From UBA2965 sp036526135 (lineage in GTDB: Bacteria > Pseudomonadota > Gammaproteobacteria > Pseudomonadales > Azotimanducaceae): 64,000 bases of DNA. A program made the translations under genes and the position numbers. The notes beneath the pieces are model-generated. The model was not told the origin of the DNA and made no database searches. It worked only from the letters and a program-made list of their open reading frames with translations. Positions 40,151-48,162 of the stretch are shown here, piece by piece (position 1 is the stretch's first letter; the number at the start of each line of letters is the position of its first letter). The stretch lies in NCBI GenBank assembly GCA_036526135.1, contig DATCZA010000041.1, positions 31,618 through 95,617 on the forward strand. The letters are read 5' to 3'.

Positions 40151-41230
40151 ATGGATGCCCCGCCAATGGAACTGTGGACCCTGACTCACTCCCGTGCGGA
40201 CAACGTGCTGGCCGTCGCCCGCCGCGCAGAGGCGGCCGGTTGGGCCGGCGTGATGGTGGTGGACTCGCAGAACCTGGCGGCCGACTCCTACGTGGGCCTG
40301 GCCGTGGCAGCCACCGGGACACAGCGGATCGGCCTGGGAACCGGAGTCACGAACACGGTCACGCGACATCCCGCCGTGACCGCCTCTGCCGCCATGGCCG
40401 TTCAGGACGTCTCCGGCGGGCGCATGGTTCTGGGCATCGGGCGCGGGGACTCCGCGTTGGCGCATCTGGGCAGATCGCCGGCTAGACTGCCCGGGTTCGA
40501 ACGCTATCTGGACGTGCTGCAGCGCTACCTGAAGGGCGAAGCCGTGCCGTTCGAAGACATTCCCATGGACGACCACATCGCCGCTCCGGTTGCCGATCTC
40601 GATCTTGCCGATCACCCGAGCGCCAGCCGCATCCGGTGGTTCAAGGATGACGTCGCCAAGGTGCCGGTGGAAGTTGCGGCCACGGGGCCCAAGGTGATCG
40701 AGATGGCTGCCCGGCTCGCCGACCGTGTGATGTTCACCCTTGGCGCGGTGGAGGAGCGACTGAGCTGGGCAATGGAAACGGCCATGGCGGCCAGAACGGG
40801 CGCCGGCATTCCCGATGATCCGGCATTCGGCGCGTACGTGAATCTGGTTTGCCATCGTGACCGCGCGGTTGCCCGGGACCTGGTCCGGGGCGGGCTCACG
40901 ACCTTCGCACGATTTTCCGTCATGCACGGCCAGATTGCCGGTCCCGCCGATGATCATGACCGGGCAACGTTGACCAGCCTGCACGACGGCTATGACATGA
41001 AAGCGCACACGCGGGCGGACTCGAGCCAGGCAGCTCTGCTGGACGACGACTTCGTCGATCGTTTCGCCATCGCGGGCCCTCCCGATTACTGCGTCGAGCG
41101 CCTGAACCGGCTCGCGTCGATGGGCATCGAGAAGGTCGCGATCAGCGGCCCCACCGCCGGCACCGATCCGGTTGAGGCGCGCCGGGCACTGGCGCTGCTC
41201 GATGAAGCGGTTGTGCCTCAGCTCGCGTGA
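40151..41230 (+). CDS. LLM-class F420-dependent oxidoreductase 5
   Basis: Luciferase-like fold, 359 aa. It has MELWTLTHSRADNVLAVARR, GWAGVMVVDSQNLAADSYVG, QRIGLGTGVTNTVTRHPAVTASAAM, SGGRMVLGIGRGDSALAHLG and VPVEVAATGPKVIEMAARLADRVMF. A short insertion of about 40 residues near 135-175 (acidic and His-containing) makes it longer than the other five. Start ATG 40151; the ATG at 40166 is possible. Its leader contains the terminator-like hairpin described separately. It converges on the FATP-type ligase gene. Confidence 0.8.
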   Translation: MDAPPMELWTLTHSRADNVLAVARRAEAAGWAGVMVVDSQNLAADSYVGLAVAATGTQRIGLGTGVTNTVTRHPAVTASAAMAVQDVSGGRMVLGIGRGDSALAHLGRSPARLPGFERYLDVLQRYLKGEAVPFEDIPMDDHIAAPVADLDLADHPSASRIRWFKDDVAKVPVEVAATGPKVIEMAARLADRVMFTLGAVEERLSWAMETAMAARTGAGIPDDPAFGAYVNLVCHRDRAVARDLVRGGLTTFARFSVMHGQIAGPADDHDRATLTSLHDGYDMKAHTRADSSQAALLDDDFVDRFAIAGPPDYCVERLNRLASMGIEKVAISGPTAGTDPVEARRALALLDEAVVPQLA

Positions 41231-41237
41231 ACGCGCC

Positions 41238-43058
41238 TCAGTAGCCGGCTGCGCCTGAAGCGATCTTCCCGGCGAATTCCCGGTCCAGGGGCACGTAGGC
41301 ACTTTCACCCGGCTTCATGACGAACAGCGGATCAGTGATCTGGTCCAGGTCGTAACCCTGCTTGCGCAGATCGCCCTTGACCATTTTGAATGTGCCGGTG
41401 ACGTCGATGTCCGGCTGCACCCTGACGAAGACGGGCCTGGCGTAGGGGGGCAGCGTGTCGCTCACGTGACGGGACAGGGCGTCCGCGTCGAGTTCTGTCA
41501 CGCCGTCCGCCAGGGTGATGGCGACCATGCCGGCACGGCCGTCCGCCCCCGGAATCTCGACGCCGTAAACGTTGCAGAACTTCACGTCGGGGAAACCGTT
41601 GATCAGCTCGCCCACCTCGTTGGTGGAGACGTTCTCGGACTTCCAGCGGAAGGTGTCCCCCACGCGGTCCACGAACTGGTAGTGGGGATAGCCCAGGCTG
41701 TAGCCTACGTCTACCTGGCGGATGAGATCGCCCGAGTTGAACCAGGCGTCGCCGTCCTCGAAGGCGTTGCGAACGACCTTGCTTTCCGTCGCTTCCGCGT
41801 TGGTATAGCCCTCGAAAACGGCGTCCTCACTGATGTGGCCGAGCAGCAGCCCGGGCTCGCCCGGCGCCACCTCCATGCAGTGGCCGTTCTCGTCCCGGAC
41901 GATCTCGTCCTCGTCCACGTCGTAGCGGACGAGCGCAACCTTGGATCCCGTCATGCCGATGGTGCAGTCCTTGTTCAGCAGGTTCACGAACGAGACGTTG
42001 CCTTCGCTGGCGCCGTAGAACTCGGTGATGCGCTTGATCCCGAAGCGGGATTTGAATGCGGGCCAGACGTCGGGCCGCAGGCCGTTGCCCATCATGGTGA
42101 CCAGCGGGTTGTCGTGATCGTCGGGCTGGGCGGGCGTGTTCATTAGATAGCGACACAGCTCGCCGATGTAGATCAGGCAGCTGGTCTGATACTCGCGGAC
42201 CTCGCGCAGAAAGTTGCTGGCCGAGAACTTTCGACGAATGAACATGCTTGCGCCGGACGAGAACGAAGCGCCTACGCCGATCAGCAGCCCCGTGCCGTGG
42301 TAGAGGGGAAGACAGATATAGATCCTGTCCTCCTCGCTGCAGCGCAGCCCGGCTTTGTGGACGAGCGCGGCGGTGGCGACGAACCGGCGATTGGAGAGTA
42401 CGGCCGCTTTTGGCAATCCGGTGGTGCCGGAGGTAAAGATGTACAGAGCCCGGTCGCCAAGCTGCACGTCGCCCGTCTCCGGGGGGTCGGCGTCGTCGGC
42501 GTCGGCCGCAAGGCGGCTGAGATCGGCCGCCCAGTTTGGTGCCGCGCCGTTACCTGCATCCGGAACGAACAGGTAGCCGGAGCCCTCTTCCAGGGGCAAC
42601 TCGTCCTTCACTTCAGCGACGGCTTCGCCCACCTCTTCTCCAAACACGCACGTCCGCGACTCCGTCACCGTAATGCAGTGAGCCAGGGGTCGGCCGCGTA
42701 GGTTGGTGTTGATCAGGCCGGCCACCACGCCCAGCTTGTTGAGCGCCACGATGGTCGCCAGCAGTTCGATGCGGTTCTCCATCATCACGCTGACCGCGTC
42801 GCCTTTGCGGAGGCCCTGAGCCTTGAATGCCGACGCAAAGCGGTTGCACTGAGCGTTGAACTCGGCCCAGGTTACCGAGTTGCCTTCGAAGATGATGGCG
42901 GTTCTGTCCGGGAACGCGGCGGCGTTGCGCTCCACGTTCGCGGCGAAGCAGTCGTGCTCGTCCACGGGCCTCGGCTTCATGCCGCGCTTGAGAGCAAGCA
43001 GCGTAGGCACGTTACTCAGCGCCCGGACGACGTCCACGGCCTTGGCGATCGGGCCCAT
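41238..43058 (-). CDS. Long/very-long-chain acyl-CoA synthetase, FATP/FadD6-like
   Basis: ANL-superfamily ligase of 606 aa in the fatty-acid-transport-protein subgroup. The AMP loop is FTSGTTGLPKAAVLSNRRF, EFYGASEGNVSFVN is the FATP-type second motif, and FVDRVGDTFRWKSENVSTNEV the third. The C-terminus contains VTGTFKMVKGDLRKQGYD with the catalytic Lys. These ligases activate long-chain fatty or bile-acid-like substrates. ATG 43058 has GAGGAGA 5 bases upstream; the longer frame from 43142 reaches toward the divergent MBL gene. No FATP-type transmembrane segment is obvious. Confidence 0.86.
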   Translation of the reverse strand: MGPIAKAVDVVRALSNVPTLLALKRGMKPRPVDEHDCFAANVERNAAAFPDRTAIIFEGNSVTWAEFNAQCNRFASAFKAQGLRKGDAVSVMMENRIELLATIVALNKLGVVAGLINTNLRGRPLAHCITVTESRTCVFGEEVGEAVAEVKDELPLEEGSGYLFVPDAGNGAAPNWAADLSRLAADADDADPPETGDVQLGDRALYIFTSGTTGLPKAAVLSNRRFVATAALVHKAGLRCSEEDRIYICLPLYHGTGLLIGVGASFSSGASMFIRRKFSASNFLREVREYQTSCLIYIGELCRYLMNTPAQPDDHDNPLVTMMGNGLRPDVWPAFKSRFGIKRITEFYGASEGNVSFVNLLNKDCTIGMTGSKVALVRYDVDEDEIVRDENGHCMEVAPGEPGLLLGHISEDAVFEGYTNAEATESKVVRNAFEDGDAWFNSGDLIRQVDVGYSLGYPHYQFVDRVGDTFRWKSENVSTNEVGELINGFPDVKFCNVYGVEIPGADGRAGMVAITLADGVTELDADALSRHVSDTLPPYARPVFVRVQPDIDVTGTFKMVKGDLRKQGYDLDQITDPLFVMKPGESAYVPLDREFAGKIASGAAGY

Positions 43059-43179
43059 GCTTTCTCCTCGTTCGGCTACGTGGGGCACCTTATCCTGCGG
43101 GTATGCCACCATCAAGCGACCTGTGGCATGCTCGGGGCTCAACCAGGCTCAGTTCGGCCCGGGCAGACAAGGAGCGGCG

Positions 43180-44046
43180 ATGAACCATTGGATGGTGGGT
43201 GATGTGAAGATCACGCGTGTGGTGGAAATGGAGGTGGCCGGTGGCACCCGCTTCATTCTGCCGGATGCGACCAGAGATGCCTGCCTGCCCATCGAGTGGC
43301 TTCACCCGCACTTCATGGACGAAGCGGGGAACCTGATCATGAGCATCCACGCGCTCGTCGTGGATACGGGCTCGCGCCGCATCATCGTCGACACCTGCAT
43401 CGGCAACGACAAGCAGCGGTCAATACCTGCCTGGACCAACCTTCAGACCAGCTTTCTCGAAGATCTCGGCGCTGCGGGCTATCCGCGCGAAACCGTGGAC
43501 ACCGTGCTGTGCACGCATCTGCACGTGGATCACGTGGGCTGGAACACCATGCTCGTGGACGGTGAGTGGGTGCCCACGTTCCCGAACGCCCGCTACCTGG
43601 TGGCCGAGAAGGAGTTCCGCTACTGGGACGGCGAAGCCGAGGACGAGATCAACCAGGGGATCATGGCAGATTCCGTGCGGCCCATCGTGGCCGCCGGCCT
43701 GATGGACTTCGTGGACTGGGAGCATCAGCTGTGTCCCGAGGTCGCTCTGGAGCCGACGCCCGGTCATACGCCCGGGCACGTCAGCGTGCACATTCGATCC
43801 AACGGCAAGGAGGCGCTCATCACCGGTGACTGCATCCACCATCCCTGCCAGATGACGCGGACCGACTGGTGCTCCTCGGCCGACTACGACCGTGCTGCTG
43901 GTGAAGCGACCCGGGAGCGGCTCCTGGAATCCTACGTGGACTCCGACGTCCTGATCATCGGGACCCACTTTGCGACGCCGACCGCCGGTCACGTCCGGCG
44001 CCTGGATGGCGGGGGTTACTGGTTGGACGTAGGCTCGTCCAGGTAG
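43180..44046 (+). CDS. Metallo-beta-lactamase-fold hydrolase A
   Basis: MBL-fold enzyme of 288 aa. The metal motif is CTHLHVDHVGWN (His113, His115, Asp117, His118), with a third-site PTPGHTPGHVSVHI and a bridging Asp in ALITGDCIHHP. The N-terminal half resembles the lactonase or hydrolase type that begins with a beta strand ITRVVEMEVAGGT. AAGGAGCGGCG precedes ATG 43180. The gene diverges from the FATP-type ligase, with 121 bases between them, and converges on a small membrane protein gene with 31 bases overlap. The substrate may be a lactone or thioester. Confidence 0.82.
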   Translation: MNHWMVGDVKITRVVEMEVAGGTRFILPDATRDACLPIEWLHPHFMDEAGNLIMSIHALVVDTGSRRIIVDTCIGNDKQRSIPAWTNLQTSFLEDLGAAGYPRETVDTVLCTHLHVDHVGWNTMLVDGEWVPTFPNARYLVAEKEFRYWDGEAEDEINQGIMADSVRPIVAAGLMDFVDWEHQLCPEVALEPTPGHTPGHVSVHIRSNGKEALITGDCIHHPCQMTRTDWCSSADYDRAAGEATRERLLESYVDSDVLIIGTHFATPTAGHVRRLDGGGYWLDVGSSR

Positions 44047-44351
44047 GCCTGGCGGTACAGGCGCAGCATCCACATGTCGATGTGGCGTCGCGTGCCGGGA
44101 ACGTCGAGGGCGACGAAGGCGACGCCCAGCGGCAGCATCCAGAAACCGAGCACGGGTAGAAAACCGAAAACGCCGCCGACCATTAAGAGCACGCCCACCA
44201 GAGAGCGGATCCCCGGGGGCAGGCGATTCTGACCCCAATGCATCATGCGGTAGGTGTAGTCGGCAATTCGCCGTTTGAGTTTGCCCTTCTGCAATGCCGT
44301 GTGGCTCCGCTCTTCCGGCTCAGACCAGCACGGGCCGCTCGCTCGGGGCAT
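44016..44351 (-). CDS. Hypothetical small membrane protein
   Basis: A protein of up to 111 aa with one hydrophobic hairpin (VGVLLMVGGVFGFLPVLGFWMLPLGVAFVALDVP, about residues 52-84), preceded by a basic region with RLPPGIRS and followed by a basic amphipathic tail. Similar short proteins with the GFLPVLGFWMLPLG core occur in many proteobacteria without known function. The start is uncertain: ATG 44351 has GGGGA upstream but overlaps the preceding MBL gene by 32 bases; TTG 44294 is an alternative. Confidence 0.6.
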   Translation of the reverse strand: MPRASGPCWSEPEERSHTALQKGKLKRRIADYTYRMMHWGQNRLPPGIRSLVGVLLMVGGVFGFLPVLGFWMLPLGVAFVALDVPGTRRHIDMWMLRLYRQAYLDEPTSNQ

Positions 44352-45429
44352 CGTGGTCCCCGGGATGCGCTCGCCGTTTCAGGTCCGGGTCGATGGACAG
44401 GAAGCGGTAGCAGCCGTCCTCGTGCAGCGTCCGCTCGATGCGGTTGCGATGCACCAGCAGGTGCAGATGGGCGATGGCTTCGCCCAGGGCCATCATCATC
44501 TGACGGGGGTCGAGCTCGCGTGCGAATAGAACGGGAAGCAGGTCCTTCGCCACCGCGGGCTCGACGCAGTGTTCCTCGATGGCCAGCATGCGATCCTCGT
44601 GGTGGTCGATCAGCTGGCGCAGCCGCTCCCGAACGCCGTAAAACGGCAGGTTGTGAGCCGGCAGGACGAGGGTGTCGTCGGGGACCCGCAGGAATCGGTC
44701 GTGGGATTCCATCCAGTCCTTCAGCGGGTTCGCCTCTGGCTCGGTGGGGTGCACGCTGACGTTGCTCGTGATCACTGGCAGGATCTGGTCGCCCGAGATC
44801 ATGATCTTCAGGGCCGCGCAGTACAGGCAGGCATGTTCAGGCGAGTGGCCCGAGCCCACCACGATGCGCCAGTCGTGACCGCCGATGGTGAGAACGTCCC
44901 CGTCCTCCAGGCGCCGGTAGCCGGCCGGCATGTCGGGCATCGACATGCCTTCCGAAGACCGGTGCGCCCACATCTCGCGGAGTTGCTCGAGGTAGTCTGC
45001 GGGCATGCCGGCGCGCTGGTAGAACGTCTCGCCCAGCCAGCTGGACTGATAGGTCGGCCCGCTGCCCGAAAAGGCGCGGGCCTGGTAGTACTCGGCGCGG
45101 GTCATGTAGAGGCTGCAGCGGAACTCGTCGGTGATCATCTTCGACTGGCCGATGTGGTCCGGATGAAAGTGGGTGCAGATGACGCCCAGGACGGGCCTGC
45201 CCTGGAGCTCTCGGGAGAAGATCTCGTGCCACAGCTCCCGGGTCTGGTCGAGGCTCAAGCCGGTGTCCACTATCCACCAGCCGGTCGTGTCTTCCAGCAG
45301 ATACAGATTGATGTGGTTCAGCGAGCCGCCCATGGGCATGGTCAGCCAGCGCACGCCCGGGGCGAGCTCGACCGTGGTTCCCGGTGCCGGATGCTCGGCG
45401 TGCGGATAGTTGAGCTCGTGAGTGCCCAT
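44320..45429 (-). CDS. Metallo-beta-lactamase-fold hydrolase B
   Basis: MBL-fold enzyme of 369 aa with motif ICTHFHPDHIGQ (His87, His89, Asp91, His92), VGSGHSPEHACLY and an Asp in IMISGDQILP. The C-terminal 110 residues form a helical LACTB2-like extension (RLRQLIDHHEDRML, then the REL segment). This architecture resembles glyoxalase II-like or LACTB2-type hydrolases. ATG 45429 is preferred; 37 upstream residues in the open frame are not domain-like. It diverges from the acyl-CoA dehydrogenase gene across a 149-base gap. Confidence 0.82.
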   Translation of the reverse strand: MGTHELNYPHAEHPAPGTTVELAPGVRWLTMPMGGSLNHINLYLLEDTTGWWIVDTGLSLDQTRELWHEIFSRELQGRPVLGVICTHFHPDHIGQSKMITDEFRCSLYMTRAEYYQARAFSGSGPTYQSSWLGETFYQRAGMPADYLEQLREMWAHRSSEGMSMPDMPAGYRRLEDGDVLTIGGHDWRIVVGSGHSPEHACLYCAALKIMISGDQILPVITSNVSVHPTEPEANPLKDWMESHDRFLRVPDDTLVLPAHNLPFYGVRERLRQLIDHHEDRMLAIEEHCVEPAVAKDLLPVLFARELDPRQMMMALGEAIAHLHLLVHRNRIERTLHEDGCYRFLSIDPDLKRRAHPGDHDAPSERPVLV

Positions 45430-45578
45430 CGTCGTTCCCGGTTTGCAGTCCTCGATCCAGCAGCATACCAAAAAGCCCAATCTGCAGTAGCGGGCCCCGG
45501 CACCCGGGTACCGGTCAGTCGCAATGCGGGCCGTGTTCAATTAGATTAATCGACTGGCCGCATGAGGGAGGAATTGTC

Positions 45579-46835
45579 GTGTCGATGAATGTGAAGCCGG
45601 TACCGACGCTCGACGAGGAGGTCAACGAGATCCGGCTGGCCACCGCCGAGATCGTCAATGAGGACATTCTGCCCAACGAGGACCGCTTGTGGGGTTGGTT
45701 AGCCGACAGCGCCAACGCGACCAACGAGGTCAAGCAAGAAGCCAAGGCGCTGCGTGTCGACATTCAGGAGAAAGTGAAGAACGCCCGGCTCTGGGCGCCG
45801 CACCTGCCGCGGGAATTCGGCGGCATGGGCCTGACTTTCATGCAGCACGCGTACATGAACGAGGTGCTGGCCTACAGCCCCGGTGCGGCTTCCCTGTTCG
45901 GGGTCGTGGCGCCGAATTCCGGCAACCAGAAGATCCTGGTCAAGTACGGCACGCCGGATCAGCACGAGAAATGGCTCAAGCCGCTGACGGACGGCACCGC
46001 CCAGTCGGGCTTTTCCATGACCGAGCCGCACAACCCGGGATCAGATCCACGCTCGATCACGACCCGGGCGGAGCTCGATGGCGATGAATGGGTCATCAAT
46101 GGGCACAAGTGGTTCACCTCGAACGGGTTTGCGGCCGATTTCTATATCGTGATGTGCCGGACGTCGGATCCGGACGATCCCGGCGGCGCCAACGAGAAGA
46201 TGACGCAGATCATCGTGCCGCGCAAAACTCCCGGGGTGAACATCGTGCGCGGAGTACCGGTGTGGGGCCGAGCGTCCAGTCACTGCGAGATCGTCTACGA
46301 CAACGTTCGCGTGCCGAAGGAGAATCAGCTCGGCCGCACCGGTACCGGGCATCAGGCGGCCCAGGATCGGCTCGGAGCGGGCCGCGTTTATCACTGCATG
46401 AACTCCATCGGCTCCATGTGGCGCGCGTTCGACCTGATGATCGACCGTCTCATGACGCGGGAAGTCCACGGCGGCGAGAAACTGGAAGACAAACAGTTCA
46501 TGCAGGGCTTCGTCGCCGACAGCTACATCGATATTCAGACCGCCAGGCTGATGACGATCCATTGCGCTGAAAAGATGGAAAGCGGAGCGGATCCGCGCAC
46601 GGACATTTCCGCCATCAAGATATTCGTGCCTCAGGCTTACCACCGGGTGGTGGATCGCGCGATTCAGGTCTGGGGCGCTGCGGGCGTGTCGGGCGATCTG
46701 CCGCTGGCGAGCATGTATCAGGGCGCGCGCACCCTGCGCCTGGCGGATGGACCGGACGAGGTCCATCGAATCCTCATCGCCAAGAACATACTGCGCCGAT
46801 ACCATGCTGGCGAGTCCTGGGATTTCGGCAACTAG
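45579..46835 (+). CDS. Acyl-CoA dehydrogenase (ACAD11-like)
   Basis: Flavin acyl-CoA dehydrogenase, 418 aa. FAD and substrate motifs are SGFSMTEPHNPGSDPRSITTRAEL, WVINGHKWFTSNGF, VYDNVRVPKENQLG, and the C-terminal VWGAAGVSGDLPLASMYQGAR with DGPDEVHR. The overall pattern resembles the dehydrogenase half of ACAD10/11. GGGAGGAA precedes GTG 45579. With the ACAD11-kinase-like gene at 31009 it could form a split 4-hydroxyacyl-CoA pathway, though the two genes are unlinked. Confidence 0.86.
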   Translation: MSMNVKPVPTLDEEVNEIRLATAEIVNEDILPNEDRLWGWLADSANATNEVKQEAKALRVDIQEKVKNARLWAPHLPREFGGMGLTFMQHAYMNEVLAYSPGAASLFGVVAPNSGNQKILVKYGTPDQHEKWLKPLTDGTAQSGFSMTEPHNPGSDPRSITTRAELDGDEWVINGHKWFTSNGFAADFYIVMCRTSDPDDPGGANEKMTQIIVPRKTPGVNIVRGVPVWGRASSHCEIVYDNVRVPKENQLGRTGTGHQAAQDRLGAGRVYHCMNSIGSMWRAFDLMIDRLMTREVHGGEKLEDKQFMQGFVADSYIDIQTARLMTIHCAEKMESGADPRTDISAIKIFVPQAYHRVVDRAIQVWGAAGVSGDLPLASMYQGARTLRLADGPDEVHRILIAKNILRRYHAGESWDFGN

Positions 46836-46855
46836 GAACTAAAGGGGGAGGGGGC

Positions 46856-47359
46856 GTGCCCGCACTGTCTATTGCAGAGCGCGACGATTTTCTTGCCGAG
46901 CGTGGGATCGTCATGAGGATCGGCGTGGTTCGTGCCGACGGCTCGCCGCTGGTGACCCCGATCTGGTTTCTTCACGAGGACGGGGCGATATTTTTCACTC
47001 CCAGGGAGAAATCCGAATGGTTTGCCTGCCTGCGGCGCGACCCGCGGGTTTCGCTGTGCATCGACGAGCAGCCGTTGCCGTATCGCAAAGTCATCGTCGA
47101 GGGGCGCGCGGAGCTTGTGCACGACGTCGGCGAGGACGATGTCTGGCGAGATCTCTACCGGCGGATCGCGAAGCGTTACGTAGACGATGCGGAAGCGGAA
47201 GCTTACGTGCAGAATACGATCGATCAGCCCCGCGGGCTGTATCGCGTCGTGATGAGCGAAGGTGAAATCAAGACCTGGAGAATGCCGGTGGCAGGAGAAG
47301 CACCGGAAGGAATCTGGCACAGTCGGTATTACAAGCCGGATACGAAATTCAATCGGTAG
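46856..47359 (+). CDS. PPOX/FDOR-type split-barrel FMN or F420-binding protein
   Basis: Pyridoxamine-5'-phosphate-oxidase-like split beta-barrel, 167 aa. RIGVVRADGSPLVTPIWFLHEDGAIFFTPREKSEW and the KVIVEGRAEL strand are typical, and the family splits into FMN, heme and F420 users. A role in F420H2-dependent reduction is plausible given the F420 operon in the window, but binding residues cannot be assigned safely. It starts with GTG 46856 after AAGGGGGAGGGGG, 20 bases behind the acyl-CoA dehydrogenase gene, so they form an operon. Confidence 0.72.
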   Translation: MPALSIAERDDFLAERGIVMRIGVVRADGSPLVTPIWFLHEDGAIFFTPREKSEWFACLRRDPRVSLCIDEQPLPYRKVIVEGRAELVHDVGEDDVWRDLYRRIAKRYVDDAEAEAYVQNTIDQPRGLYRVVMSEGEIKTWRMPVAGEAPEGIWHSRYYKPDTKFNR

Positions 47360-47370
47360 GAGATCTGTTC

Positions 47371-47757
47371 ATGGAATGTCCGAAATGTCCCGGAACGCTC
47401 GAGACGAAGACCTACGGCCGCAAAATCACTGTGCATCGGTGTTCGGACTGCGGCGGCTTGTGGTGCAAGCCTGAGGTGCTTCTCGAGATGAAGCGCGAGT
47501 GGATGGCGGACGTCATTCTCGACTCGGGTGATCCCAAGCTCGGTCAGGCGCTGGACAAGCTCGACAACATCAGCTGCCCCGAGTGCGGCGTGAAGATGGA
47601 GAAGAAGACCGACGACCGGCAGACGCACATCTGGTACGAAAGCTGCCCGCAATGCGAAGGCATGTTCTTCGATGCCGGCGAGTTCACCGACCTGAAATAC
47701 GACACCTTCATGGACCGGATTCGCGGCGCTCTGCGCGGGCGTCGCCCGAGCGCCTGA
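47371..47757 (+). CDS. Zinc-ribbon (zf-TFIIB-type) protein with two ribbons
   Basis: A 128 aa protein with two zinc ribbons of the zf-TFIIB kind. The first is ECPKCPGTLETKTYG with VHRCSDCGGLWC (residues 2-33), the second ISCPECGVKMEKK with YESCPQCEGMFFDAGEF (about 67-108). These modules probably bind zinc and a partner protein or nucleic acid. It follows the PPOX gene by 11 bases. Its TGA stop is in the same frame as the next gene, which begins 24 bases later. Confidence 0.75.
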   Translation: MECPKCPGTLETKTYGRKITVHRCSDCGGLWCKPEVLLEMKREWMADVILDSGDPKLGQALDKLDNISCPECGVKMEKKTDDRQTHIWYESCPQCEGMFFDAGEFTDLKYDTFMDRIRGALRGRRPSA

Positions 47758-47781
47758 ACCGGCGATGCGCCGCCCGAGCGC

Positions 47782-48162
47782 GTGTATCGCGCTCTCACCG
47801 AAGAGGTGCATGCCTGGTGGGACGCGGCCAATTCTTACTCCGGCGACGCGGCTAACTTTTATCTTGAACCTCGCGCGCTCGGGTGCTTCTGCGAGAAGCT
47901 GCCTGGCGGCGGCAGCATTGCCCACATGCAGGTGGTCTACGTCGAGCCTGGCGCGGTTCTGCGGATGTTGGGCGGGCTTGGCCCGCTCCAGGGTATGGGT
48001 GCAACCGGCGCCGTGGAGTTCCGTCTGTCCGCGGCCGCCGACGGCGCCCGGGTCGAGTACCGGTATCACGTGACCGGGTTCGGTGCCGAACCCGTGGACG
48101 GGGTCCAGCTGGGCCAGTTCGAACGCCTGAAGCGCTACGCCGAAGAGCCCTCCCGATCCTGA
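47782..48162 (+). CDS. SRPBCC-fold protein missing its first strand
   Basis: A 126 aa START/SRPBCC-like protein (helix ALTEEVHAWW, strands GCFCEKLPGGGSIAHMQVVYVEPG and AVEFRLSAAADGARVEYRYHV). The frame reads D-A-P-P-E-R-V-Y-R-A-L-T upstream of the GTG start. This is the usual beginning of the first helix in the family, but a TGA (the stop of the preceding gene) interrupts it and the first beta strand is absent. Either the gene is N-terminally truncated, or the two were once fused or rearranged. It overlaps the convergent aminotransferase gene by 28 bases. Confidence 0.55.
   Translation: MYRALTEEVHAWWDAANSYSGDAANFYLEPRALGCFCEKLPGGGSIAHMQVVYVEPGAVLRMLGGLGPLQGMGATGAVEFRLSAAADGARVEYRYHVTGFGAEPVDGVQLGQFERLKRYAEEPSRS

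Noticed and set aside
47755..47757. TGA as selenocysteine codon joining zinc-ribbon and SRPBCC parts
   Set aside because: No SECIS-like hairpin just downstream was seen and neither protein family uses selenocysteine; truncation is simpler.
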